Shown: one piece after another, positions 6,597 through 12,987 of the stretch
How positions within the stretch are numbered: the stretch's first letter is position 1
Layout: every line of letters starts with the position of its first letter
Assembly (NCBI GenBank): GCA_018883625.1
Contig: JAHLFV010000037.1
Location: forward strand, 1-12,987
DNA length: 12,987 nt
Direction: 5' to 3'
Source: Candidatus Treponema excrementipullorum
GTDB taxonomy: Bacteria > Spirochaetota > Spirochaetia > Treponematales > Treponemataceae
Translations under genes and position numbers: made by a program
The notes under the pieces: model-generated
Database searches by the model: none
Told to the model about the DNA's origin: nothing
The model's input: only the letters and a program-made list of their open reading frames with translations

Positions 6597-7334
6597 TTAT
6601 TTTGAAATACTTGCAAGTAACCCATTAACATACTTATTGGTTGGATAAATCTCCAAAGATTTTTTTAACCAGATAGTAGCATTTTCCGTATCTTTTCTTT
6701 CAATATACCCGTATCCAATCGCACTCATTACATTAAACTTGTCGTCTTTTTCCAATCTATTGTTGGGATCGTTTAAAATAGCTTCCATTTCTTTAATACC
6801 TTTTTTGTGATTATGAAACGGAGCAGGAGCATAAATATACTGGGCACTTAACAGATACTTTGCAGCACCGTACTTTGGATCCAATTTCAAAGCCTTTTTA
6901 CCAAAACCGTTTACTTTGGTTCCGTTTGAAAGCACATAACTCACGGGCTTTACAGAACAATTTTGAGAAATTGTCTCCCCCAACATCAAATAAGCTGTGG
7001 CAGACTTTTTTATATCAAGAGCTTTTTCTGCATACTCCTGCCCTGCATCAAAATATTTTTCTGCCATTTCCTTGTTGCTTTCATAATTATATGCTCTTCC
7101 CATAATGTATTCACACCGAGAAAGAGCTATATACAATATATCGTCGGAAAAGTTTTTTTTGGCAGATGCCACTGCTTCATTGTACAACGGAAGCAACCCT
7201 TCTGCTGAAGTTACACTGTTATACATGCTATCACGCAAAATAATATATTCATCCCATAAAACTGTATGGGTATCTGTTAAAGCAAACAACGGTACGGAAA
7301 TCATCAAAAACAAAAAAATAATTATTCTTTTCAT
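6597..7334 (-). CDS. Exported TPR-repeat protein of unknown function
   Basis: 245 aa with an N-terminal signal peptide (MKRIIIFLFLMISVPLFA, then LTDT), which suggests type I cleavage and a periplasmic location; no lipobox cysteine. The rest is helical with TPR-like units: AEKYFDAGQEYAEKALDI, GKKALKLDPKYGAAKYLLSA and ATIWLKKSLEIYPTNKYVNG, each carrying the Ala/Tyr/Pro pattern of the repeat. TPR proteins scaffold protein contacts; no enzyme motif is seen. Start: GAGG lies 5 nt before the ATG at 7334; a GTG two codons upstream falls inside that site. As first gene of the operon with GT2 and PlsC-type enzymes, it may act with the glycolipid on the outer side of the membrane, but this is conjecture. 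Confidence 0.8.
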   Translation of the reverse strand: MKRIIIFLFLMISVPLFALTDTHTVLWDEYIILRDSMYNSVTSAEGLLPLYNEAVASAKKNFSDDILYIALSRCEYIMGRAYNYESNKEMAEKYFDAGQEYAEKALDIKKSATAYLMLGETISQNCSVKPVSYVLSNGTKVNGFGKKALKLDPKYGAAKYLLSAQYIYAPAPFHNHKKGIKEMEAILNDPNNRLEKDDKFNVMSAIGYGYIERKDTENATIWLKKSLEIYPTNKYVNGLLASISK

Positions 7335-7350
7335 ATTCACCTCTGTGGAT

Positions 7351-7386
7351 ATAATCCATGATACAATCTTTTGTTACATAATACAA
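7351..7386 (-). promoter_or_regulatory. Predicted promoter of the TPR-GT-acyltransferase operon
   Basis: On the minus strand TTGTAT (plus 7381-7386) and TATCAT (plus 7358-7363) are exactly 17 bp apart. An A-tract (plus 7390-7413 is nearly all T/A) lies just upstream, like an UP element. The predicted start near 7351 gives a 17-nt leader with the gene's ribosome site. Confidence 0.55.
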
Positions 7387-7419
7387 GTTTTATTTTTTTA
7401 TTTTTTTTTAAAATTATGG

Positions 7420-7448
7420 TTGACTAAGTTTTTGTTTTCTGCTATAAA
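7420..7448 (+). promoter_or_regulatory. Promoter of tRNA-Gly
   Basis: TTGACT (7420-7425) and TATAAA (7443-7448) are 17 bp apart, five of six matches each to the sigma-70 consensus. The expected start lies 5-6 nt before the mature tRNA. The 7335-7460 gap contains only this promoter, the divergent operon promoter and an A/T tract. Confidence 0.8.
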
Positions 7449-7460
7449 TACACACGTAAT

Positions 7461-7532
<72 letters not shown>

Positions 7533-7534
7533 CT

Positions 7535-7563
7535 AAACTTCCCAAGTTTTGGGAAGTTTTTTT
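7535..7563 (+). terminator. Terminator of tRNA-Gly
   Basis: The stem AAACTTCCC/GGGAAGTTT (7535-7543 / 7551-7559) has a 7-nt loop and continues into a T run to 7563. It begins 2 nt after the tRNA. Confidence 0.9.
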
Positions 7564-7604
7564 GTTTTAAACGCATATTTTGTCTATTTCTCAAGATGTA
7601 TTTG

Positions 7605-7643
7605 TAAAAAAGGCCGTCCCGTACTATCACGAAACGACCTTTT
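7605..7643 (-). terminator. Terminator of the 5'-nucleotidase gene
   Basis: A 14-bp stem including a few G-U pairs (plus 7608-7621 with 7630-7643) encloses an 8-nt loop. On the minus strand it is followed by T6. The AAAA/TTTT flanks make it usable from both sides. Smaller dyads lie between it and the stop (7644-7670). The stretch 7564-7604 shows nothing. Confidence 0.8.
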
Positions 7644-7687
7644 CTGTTATGTAACAGCAGTATAGCTGTTTTTTACCGGAACGTTAC

Positions 7688-9541
7688 TCAGTTTTGCGGA
7701 TACAAGAGAGGATAATCCTTTTCTCTACCCTTTTCCAAATAATTTTCCGGGATAACTTTCCAGTTATCCAGTTTCTCTACTGTAACAGGACCGGTGGTAT
7801 TTTCAAACCACTGCATCATGTAAAGACGCAAATCTTTTACTGTTGATGTTTCAACAAGTTCCATGTTCTGCAGTACCTCAGGATCAATTCCGGCACCGTC
7901 AATCAGGTGACTTCCGCCACCGCTGGCACGGTATGAATTGACACCGACTTTATAAGTTTTAGTCAGATCAAAGGGAGTACCGTCTGCCATAGAAACTATA
8001 GTGACCCGTTCACCGGCAGGCTTTGTAACGTCTACAGTGTAGATTAAACCGGCATAGCTATCGTAGTTGTAAGATCGGGCTGTTGTATCGTAGGAATTAT
8101 AGCGGTCGTTGTAAATCAAATTACCGGCAGCGTCGGTTTTGAACGAAATAAGATGATCATTTTCACTGGTCATTTGATTAAACCATCCGCCGTAAGAATA
8201 TTCCATTGCATCCTTCACCTGTTGTCCCGTTAAATTCATAATGTAGAAAAAGTTTTCGAACGGATACAAGCTGAACATATCTTTTACTTTGATAGTTCCG
8301 GCATTTAATACAGCTGTTGAACTTAAAGGAGCTGCCATTGAAATATCGATTTTCTGTTTCAGCTCTGTTTCTGCAATTTCCATCTGTAATTGATGGATAA
8401 AGCTTAAGAAATAGCTATCCCCAAACATAGCTTCATCAGAAGTAAGTGTTGTAGCAAGCTCACCGATACTGCGTCCTACCCATACTGAAACATCTTCTCG
8501 GGCTGTAGCAAAGGTATCCAAGAAAGCCTGATCAGCTTCATAGGCAGAAACGTCTACCAATTCACCGTCAAAGTCTTTTGTCCAAGTACCGGTAGCTGCA
8601 TCGTACTCCATAGTTACATCTATGGATACTACAGTACGGGCACCATTAGTTGCACCATAGATGGGAACAACTTTTCCGCTAGGACTGACAACTTCTTTTG
8701 TTTTTGTGCGACTTTCTGCATCATAACCAAGTCCTGACCATCCTTGATGATCATGGCCTACCAAAATCAGGTCAAAACCTTCCACTTGCTCTGCGACCAG
8801 CTGACTGGCATTTTCGTTTTTGTATTCGGCAGGATCATAAGTGTGGTCGGCACCGGCATGGAACAAACCGATGATCAAATCGGGATTTTCTTTTTTTTGG
8901 ATCACAGGAATCCATTTTGCAGCAGATTCAACCATATCTTCGGTTTTTAATCCTTCATACAAAACTTTCGGTAGTTGTCGTTCAATACCCGGTTCCAATA
9001 GACCCAATACAGCGATCCTGACACCATCTTTTTCGATAATGGTATAGGGATCAAAATAGGGTTTACCGTTTTTTTCGCTAACAAGATTGGCACAGATCAA
9101 AGGCATATTGACTTGTTTTTCCAATCGACTGTATACGGCTTTGCCGGTTTCCACATCGTGATTTCCCATAGTAACAGCATCGTAGCCCATGTAATTGAGA
9201 ACGGAAGCCCACAGATGTTCCTGTTCAGTTTCTACAAAGTTGTAGTAATAAACAGTAGGTTGTCCCTGCAGTGAATCTCCATCATCCAGCAACAACACAG
9301 ATTTTCCGGCATCCCGCAAACCTTTTACATAGGTACTGATTTGAGCCATGGATACAGGAGACTCCTGTTCTGTAAGGAAATCATAGGGAAAAATCATTCC
9401 GTGAATGTCTGTTGTTTCAACAATAGTGAAACTGACAGGCCCTTCCGGATACACCCGAGGTTCACCTACAGAAGTACAAGATATTAGTACGGCTGAAAGA
9501 ATCGCCACACTAACCAACAGAAAACGTTTAAGCTTTGTCAT
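7688..9541 (-). CDS. 5'-nucleotidase / 2',3'-cyclic phosphodiesterase lipoprotein (UshA/CpdB family)
   Basis: 617 aa. An N-terminal signal ends in the lipobox LISC (Cys22), so it is a membrane-anchored lipoprotein acting outside the cytoplasm. The calcineurin-like metallophosphatase domain carries the metal ligands in order: TTDIHG (Asp45, His47), DDGDSLQG (86-93), GNHD (126-129), a His near 228 and GHDHQ (262-266). The C-terminal nucleotide-binding domain has YPFENFFYIMNLTG and GGGSHLIDGAG. The size fits the UshA/CpdB group (550-650 aa), which releases phosphate and nucleosides from nucleotides or cyclic nucleotides; the sequence does not choose between them. AAAGGAGG stands 6 nt before the ATG. 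It is a single-gene transcript between its own promoter and terminator. With the NCS2 permease it supports purine and phosphate scavenging. Confidence 0.93.
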   Translation of the reverse strand: MTKLKRFLLVSVAILSAVLISCTSVGEPRVYPEGPVSFTIVETTDIHGMIFPYDFLTEQESPVSMAQISTYVKGLRDAGKSVLLLDDGDSLQGQPTVYYYNFVETEQEHLWASVLNYMGYDAVTMGNHDVETGKAVYSRLEKQVNMPLICANLVSEKNGKPYFDPYTIIEKDGVRIAVLGLLEPGIERQLPKVLYEGLKTEDMVESAAKWIPVIQKKENPDLIIGLFHAGADHTYDPAEYKNENASQLVAEQVEGFDLILVGHDHQGWSGLGYDAESRTKTKEVVSPSGKVVPIYGATNGARTVVSIDVTMEYDAATGTWTKDFDGELVDVSAYEADQAFLDTFATAREDVSVWVGRSIGELATTLTSDEAMFGDSYFLSFIHQLQMEIAETELKQKIDISMAAPLSSTAVLNAGTIKVKDMFSLYPFENFFYIMNLTGQQVKDAMEYSYGGWFNQMTSENDHLISFKTDAAGNLIYNDRYNSYDTTARSYNYDSYAGLIYTVDVTKPAGERVTIVSMADGTPFDLTKTYKVGVNSYRASGGGSHLIDGAGIDPEVLQNMELVETSTVKDLRLYMMQWFENTTGPVTVEKLDNWKVIPENYLEKGREKDYPLLYPQN

Positions 9542-9561
9542 ACGTTTCCTCCTTTAGAGAT

Positions 9562-9592
9562 AAAAAGACACCCTGACTCGTCTCAGGGTGTC
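9562..9592 (-). terminator. Strong hairpin between coaX and the nucleotidase (terminator or leader hairpin)
   Basis: A perfect 10-bp stem (plus 9567-9576 with 9583-9592) with a 6-nt loop is followed on the minus strand by T5. It is well placed to end coaX. It also falls downstream of the predicted nucleotidase promoter, so it is part of that leader as well. Confidence 0.85.
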
Positions 9593-9626
9593 TCCCTATT
9601 CTACGACAGGTTTTTAAAACTGTCCA
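9591..9626 (-). promoter_or_regulatory. Predicted promoter of the 5'-nucleotidase
   Basis: On the minus strand TGGACA (plus 9621-9626) and TAGAAT (plus 9598-9603) are 17 bp apart, five of six matches each. The predicted start is near 9591, the first bases of the hairpin stem at 9592-9567. Confidence 0.65.
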
Positions 9627-9638
9627 GTTTAAAATATA

Positions 9639-10454
9639 CTACTTTGCTGTACCTTTATCCCGCAAAATCTTCCCGATTCGATGCAGTCCCCGAAGCGTTA
9701 AGGTTTTATCGATCTCTTGAAAAACCGTAGAAATAGGTTCCAAGACACTATTCAATCCTCCGGTAGCCACCACTTTTATGTCTTCCGGCGGAATCCCTGT
9801 CTCTTTACCCATATCCTCTTTAATTTGTTGTACAAGGCCTTCCACCAAACACTTATATCCCAAAACTATACCGGCCTGAATAGAGTGAATTGTGTTTTTT
9901 CCCAATACGGAAGGAGGTGCTTTTAACGGAATTGAGGGAAGCTGGGCTGTATTTTTAAACAAAGAATCCCTGGCGGTTCCTATTCCCGGAGTAATTGCGA
10001 TACCCAACACACTACCGTCAGAACTGACGGCAGTAAACGTTAAAGCGGTACCAAAATCTACAACAATGCAGGCACCTTTGTAACGACAGTATGCTTCCAC
10101 TGCGTTACATACCAAATCACTTCCGATTTCGTGAGTTGCAGATTCGGGAATTGTTATGGGCAATTGTGAAAAAATGCCGGGACTTATGATAAAAGGTTTT
10201 TTTCCTGTTTTTTTTACGATCAATCCCACAAAGGGGCCTATCAAATTGGGTACAACAGAACTGATAATACAGGATTCTATGTCAGCTACAGAAAAACCGC
10301 CATCAGTAAAAAAAGAAGAAATCAGAATTCCATATTCATCCCCGGTACGGGAAACATCTGTATGGAGCCTCCAACTGGATACCAAAGTATCTTCGTTAAA
10401 TAACGCTACTACAATATTTGTATTTCCGATATCGATAGTCAAAAACAATTGCAT
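9639..10454 (-). CDS. coaX: Type III pantothenate kinase
   Basis: 271 aa, normal length for the CoaX family of the ASKHA fold. It phosphorylates pantothenate with ATP, the first step of coenzyme A synthesis, in the cytosol; characterised members need a monovalent cation and are not inhibited by CoA. Visible motifs: DIGNTN (8-13, phosphate-binding), VPNLIGPFV (68-76), GSDLVCNAVEAY (111-122), VDFGTALTF (132-140) and GIAITPGIGTARDSLF (151-166), then VVATGGLNS. The usual G-A/P-D-R motif reads GSDL, so the Asp is kept and the Arg is replaced. GGAGG stands 3 nt before the ATG. The gene is 29 bp from the divergent hisS. CoA from this pathway would feed the CoA-disulfide reductase at the other end of the window. 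Confidence 0.93.
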   Translation of the reverse strand: MQLFLTIDIGNTNIVVALFNEDTLVSSWRLHTDVSRTGDEYGILISSFFTDGGFSVADIESCIISSVVPNLIGPFVGLIVKKTGKKPFIISPGIFSQLPITIPESATHEIGSDLVCNAVEAYCRYKGACIVVDFGTALTFTAVSSDGSVLGIAITPGIGTARDSLFKNTAQLPSIPLKAPPSVLGKNTIHSIQAGIVLGYKCLVEGLVQQIKEDMGKETGIPPEDIKVVATGGLNSVLEPISTVFQEIDKTLTLRGLHRIGKILRDKGTAK

Positions 10455-10501
10455 TTTCCTCCATTAATCGGTATTATATCACCATGGAAAGTCTCATACA
10501 A
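10449..10501. promoter_or_regulatory. Shared divergent promoter of coaX and hisS
   Basis: Plus strand: TTGCAT (10449-10454), 17 bp, TATTAT (10472-10477). Minus strand: TTGTAT (plus 10496-10501), 17 bp, TATAAT (plus 10473-10478). The two -10 boxes overlap by five bases, and each -35 lies in or against the other gene's coding start. Confidence 0.6.
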
Positions 10502-11791
10502 CCTAGAATTTTGAAAGGCTTTAGGGATTTTTTGCCCGAAGCCGAAATTACCAGATCCACATTGATAGAAAAACTAACCGATGTTTTCCGTAGCTTTGGT
10601 TATGTCCCCATAGATACTCCCGTAATGGAATACTCAGAGATTCTTTTGCGTAAAAGTAACGGAGAAACTGAAAAACAGGTATTCCGTTTTGAAGACAACG
10701 GCGGAAGAGATGTAGCCCTTCGTTTTGATTTAACGGTACCCTTTGCCCGTTTTACGGCAGAACATAAGGATGAACTGTATTTTCCTTTTAAGCGCTACCA
10801 TATTGCAAAGGTATGGCGAGGAGAAAAACCACAAGCCGGTCGTTACAGAGAGTTTATACAATGCGATTTTGACTGCGTCGGTTCAGACAGTGCTTCCAGT
10901 GACTTTGAAATTCTTTCTCTTATGAAAGCAGCTTTACAGGCTATCGGAGTGGAAGACATAACGATTCGTATGAGTCACCGAGGTATTTTCAATCAATTTT
11001 TGGAAAAACGTAACCTTACCGACAAAAGTGAAGACATTCTTCGCACTGTAGACAAACTGGCAAAGGTAGGGAAAGAAGAAGTTGCTTCTCAATTGGAAAG
11101 CTTAACCGGATCAAACACCACAGCAGAGGAAATCTTAGAGTACATTACCCCGGCAGATACTTTTGAGCAAACACTGACACATATGGAAGCTATGGCAGGG
11201 GGGGAATCTGAAAACACCCGCCGAATGAGAGAGATATATGCCATGATGGAAGCCGCAGGCATAGCCTCCAGCTTTGTTCTTGACCCTTCTATAACCAGAG
11301 GTTTGGACTACTATACAGGTATTGTATATGAGACATTTCTCAATGAATTACCCGGTATCGGCTCTGTATGTTCCGGCGGAAGATACGATAATTTGGCAGG
11401 CCTTTACATGAAAGAAAAAGTTCCTGGAGTGGGTTCTTCCATCGGTTTAGATCGATTGATTGCCGGTTTGCAACAGCTAAATAAATTGGAAAGCCGCAAG
11501 AGTTTTATCGACGCAGAAATTTTCTGTCTTGATAAAGATATGATGACGGAATATCACCGATTGGCACAGACTCTGAGACAGCGGGGTGTTCGCTGCGAAG
11601 TATTCCCTGACCCTAAAAAACTTCTTGCTCAGTATACTGTGGCAGAAAAAAAAGGTATTCCCTTCGGAATTACTTTAAAAAAAGAAGATGTGGCTGGGAA
11701 CACAGTAACGATAAAAAATCTTGCCACGAGGGAAGTTTTTGAAAATATTTCTTTGGACAAAGCCATTGATATCTTGTTAAGAAAGAATTAA
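10484..11791 (+). CDS. hisS: Histidyl-tRNA synthetase
   Basis: 435-aa class II aminoacyl-tRNA synthetase that joins histidine to tRNA-His in the cytosol. The N terminus ILKGFRDFLP (9-18) is typical. Motif 1 lies around PIDTPVMEYSEIL (42-54). Motif 2 is the region FKRYHIAKVWRGEKP (102-116) through GRYREFIQCDFD (119-130). The histidine-specific motif is RGLDYYTG (272-279), which separates it from the HisZ paralogue. Then come SGGRYDNLAG (297-306) and motif 3 GVGSSIGLDRL (315-325). Residues ~340-435 are the anticodon-binding domain. There is no Shine-Dalgarno site before the ATG, and the predicted transcription start coincides with the A of ATG. No later start keeps the conserved N terminus. It is a single gene followed by a terminator. 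Confidence 0.96.
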   Translation: MESLIQPRILKGFRDFLPEAEITRSTLIEKLTDVFRSFGYVPIDTPVMEYSEILLRKSNGETEKQVFRFEDNGGRDVALRFDLTVPFARFTAEHKDELYFPFKRYHIAKVWRGEKPQAGRYREFIQCDFDCVGSDSASSDFEILSLMKAALQAIGVEDITIRMSHRGIFNQFLEKRNLTDKSEDILRTVDKLAKVGKEEVASQLESLTGSNTTAEEILEYITPADTFEQTLTHMEAMAGGESENTRRMREIYAMMEAAGIASSFVLDPSITRGLDYYTGIVYETFLNELPGIGSVCSGGRYDNLAGLYMKEKVPGVGSSIGLDRLIAGLQQLNKLESRKSFIDAEIFCLDKDMMTEYHRLAQTLRQRGVRCEVFPDPKKLLAQYTVAEKKGIPFGITLKKEDVAGNTVTIKNLATREVFENISLDKAIDILLRKN

Positions 11792-11819
11792 GTCGTGCAA
11801 ATAATTCTATAGACTGGAG

Positions 11820-11835
11820 TTACAGCGTGCTGTAA
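11820..11835 (+). repeat. Small perfect hairpin in the hisS 3' region
   Basis: TTACAG/CTGTAA arms enclose a 4-nt loop. An overlapping alternative (GCTGT/ACAGC, 11829-11841) uses the same bases. No T run follows, so it is not a terminator on its own. Confidence 0.45.
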
Positions 11836-11852
11836 CACAGCATAGTGCAAAG

Positions 11853-11914
11853 AAACTGCCCGGAATTCGATATGAGTTTGAAGTTTCTACCGAAATTCCA
11901 CGGCAGTTTTTTTT
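11853..11914 (+). terminator. Terminator of hisS
   Basis: The outer stem AAACTGCC/GGCAGTTT (11853-11860 / 11902-11909) and inner stem GGAATT/AATTCC run straight into eight T (11907-11914). It lies about 60 bp after the hisS stop. Confidence 0.8.
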
Positions 11915-11918
11915 GCCA

Positions 11919-11953
11919 TAAAAAAACCGGTACCTCCAACAGAGCTACCGATT
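11919..11953 (-). terminator. Terminator of the AGE-family epimerase gene
   Basis: On the minus strand an 8-bp stem (plus 11925-11932 with 11946-11953, one G-U pair) with an inner CTC/GAG is followed by T7. It lies about 40 bp past the epimerase stop. The 11954-11993 stretch shows nothing further. Confidence 0.72.
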
Positions 11954-11993
11954 CAAATCCGATTCTTTTTATAGAACCATTTCTGCAGAAAAA

Positions 11994-12987
11994 TCAGTCC
12001 TGTAACATGCTGTCTAACATTTTATCCAACATAATCAGACAGCGGGGTACATGGAAGGGACCTTTGAAAGTACTTCCCTTTGTAGAAGGCATAGTAGGCT
12101 TACCGTCTCGGCGGAGATAACCATACCATTCACCATACTCAGGATCGCAGAAAAATTCTTTACAATAGTCCACAGTTTTGGTAAACCACTCCAAGTATTT
12201 TTCGTTGCCGGTTTCCTTATAAATCATTAAACTGGCAATAAGCATTTCATTATGAGGCCACCACAGCTTCATATCATGCTCATAGGCCTCAGGAGGATTA
12301 CCCAAACAATCGGTAAAGTACAACAGTCCTTTGTACTCTTCATCCCAACCGGCTTCTGCTGCCCAGTCAAAAATCTGAACCGCAGTATTGAAAATTTCCT
12401 TTCCCTTTTCTCCGCCTACATGTTTGGCGTATTCCATTAAGAACCAGCTACATTCTATATCGTGTCCCGGATTTACAAATCGACCTACAGTTACATCTTT
12501 CCATACTTCACCGTTAAGTCCTACATTTTCCAAAGTACACTTTAGCTCCGGTTTCATGTGGTATTTGAAAATCTTTTCCACACATTCGGCAGCATGTTTG
12601 TCGTACTCTTCTGTATGTTCCGGATCAACCCGACGCATTACACTGGTAATGTTAAGGAAAATCATAGGTTCGCCGAGACTTCGTCCCTGCCGTGTTTCAG
12701 GTTCAACCTTTGGTCCCAACCCGGTGGGATCTTTGATCAAGCCGTTATTCAACTCATAGATAAGTTTATATGCCTTTCTGGCCCGATCTAAGTACACTTT
12801 TTCACCGGTCACACCATAATATTCTGCATTGGCAATAGCATAAAAGCCTTCACTGAAAGAATACCGACGCTGACGTAGTGGTCTACCATCCTCCGTAACC
12901 TGGAAATACATTCTGTCTCCCAATTTACGGTTGATACAGTGATCTTCCATAAAATCAAGGCAACTCTTGGCAGCTTCCATCCATTCT
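11994..12987 (-). CDS. N-acylglucosamine 2-epimerase (AGE) family protein, 5' end outside the window
   Basis: C-terminal ~330 residues of an (alpha/alpha)6-barrel sugar 2-epimerase. The frame stays open to the window edge; family members are ~390-410 aa, so about 60-75 N-terminal residues are missing and the ATG at 12980 is probably internal. Landmarks counted from that ATG: RRYSFSEGFYAIA (38-50), PMIFLNI (105-111), NPGHDIECSWFL (170-181, catalytic-type His173), LWWPHNEML (239-247) and FKGPFHVPRCL (305-315, second catalytic-type His310). The GHxIE and FHVPRC motifs match animal renin-binding protein/GlcNAc 2-epimerase, which interconverts N-acetylglucosamine and N-acetylmannosamine. Cellobiose or mannose epimerases share the fold, so the exact sugar is not certain. 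No sialic acid genes are in the window. Confidence 0.87.
   Translation of the reverse strand, partial: EWMEAAKSCLDFMEDHCINRKLGDRMYFQVTEDGRPLRQRRYSFSEGFYAIANAEYYGVTGEKVYLDRARKAYKLIYELNNGLIKDPTGLGPKVEPETRQGRSLGEPMIFLNITSVMRRVDPEHTEEYDKHAAECVEKIFKYHMKPELKCTLENVGLNGEVWKDVTVGRFVNPGHDIECSWFLMEYAKHVGGEKGKEIFNTAVQIFDWAAEAGWDEEYKGLLYFTDCLGNPPEAYEHDMKLWWPHNEMLIASLMIYKETGNEKYLEWFTKTVDYCKEFFCDPEYGEWYGYLRRDGKPTMPSTKGSTFKGPFHVPRCLIMLDKMLDSMLQD

Noticed and set aside
7644..7670. Dyads CTGTTA/TAACAG and AACAGC/GCTGTT near the nucleotidase terminator, similar to words at 3182 and 11820
   Set aside because: The shared words are only 5-8 bp and differ in arrangement, so they do not make a convincing dispersed repeat family.

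Overview
The window (roughly 40% G+C by eye) reads as ordinary, tightly packed bacterial chromosome. It carries eleven protein genes, one tRNA, strong Shine-Dalgarno sites and many Rho-independent terminators. A diderm, probably anaerobic or microaerophilic host is suggested by a lipobox-bearing 5'-nucleotidase, a ferredoxin-thioredoxin-reductase-like mini protein and a CoA-disulfide-reductase/rhodanese fusion. The overall gene set and protein flavour (HisRS, CoaX, NCS2 permease) look most like a spirochaete of the Treponema group. That placement is inference from recognition, not a search result. No phage, IS element, CRISPR array or other mobile DNA was seen.

Layout. (1) 20-3106: a thiol/persulfide redox cluster. 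A CoA-disulfide/persulfide reductase with a C-terminal rhodanese domain (minus) diverges from a cysteine-rich Crp/Fnr-family regulator (plus). The regulator converges, through a shared bidirectional terminator, on a minus-strand operon of a mini-FTR-like protein followed by thioredoxin. A TGTGA-N5-TCACA dyad sits at about -41 of that operon's predicted promoter, the classic position for a Crp/Fnr activator. (2) 3216-4613: an AzgA-type NCS2 purine permease with its own promoter and terminator. (3) 4673-7390: a minus-strand operon of an exported TPR protein, a membrane GT2 glycosyltransferase and a PlsC-type acyltransferase. This is probably a glycolipid assembly set resembling the CrtQ/CrtO pair but without carotenoid genes. 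(4) 7420-7643: tRNA-Gly(UCC) with a near-consensus promoter and its own terminator. (5) 7688-9626: a lipoprotein 5'-nucleotidase/cyclic phosphodiesterase whose predicted transcript starts right at a strong hairpin. (6) 9639-11914: type III pantothenate kinase (minus) and histidyl-tRNA synthetase (plus), separated by 29 bp, with back-to-back promoters that share one -10 region. The hisS transcript is predicted to be leaderless. (7) 11919-12987: an N-acylglucosamine 2-epimerase (AGE) family enzyme cut by the window edge.

How the genes may fit together. The nucleotidase can strip phosphate from periplasmic nucleotides, and an NCS2 permease takes up purine bases, which is consistent with purine scavenging in a host-associated or fermentative organism. 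The redox cluster offers two routes for thiol reduction: an NAD(P)H-linked flavoprotein for CoA or other persulfides, and a possible ferredoxin-linked route to thioredoxin. Both lie next to a regulator whose seven cysteines all fall in its sensor half. The less usual observations are regulatory: the Crp-like dyad, the shared divergent promoter, the leaderless hisS and the nucleotidase leader hairpin.
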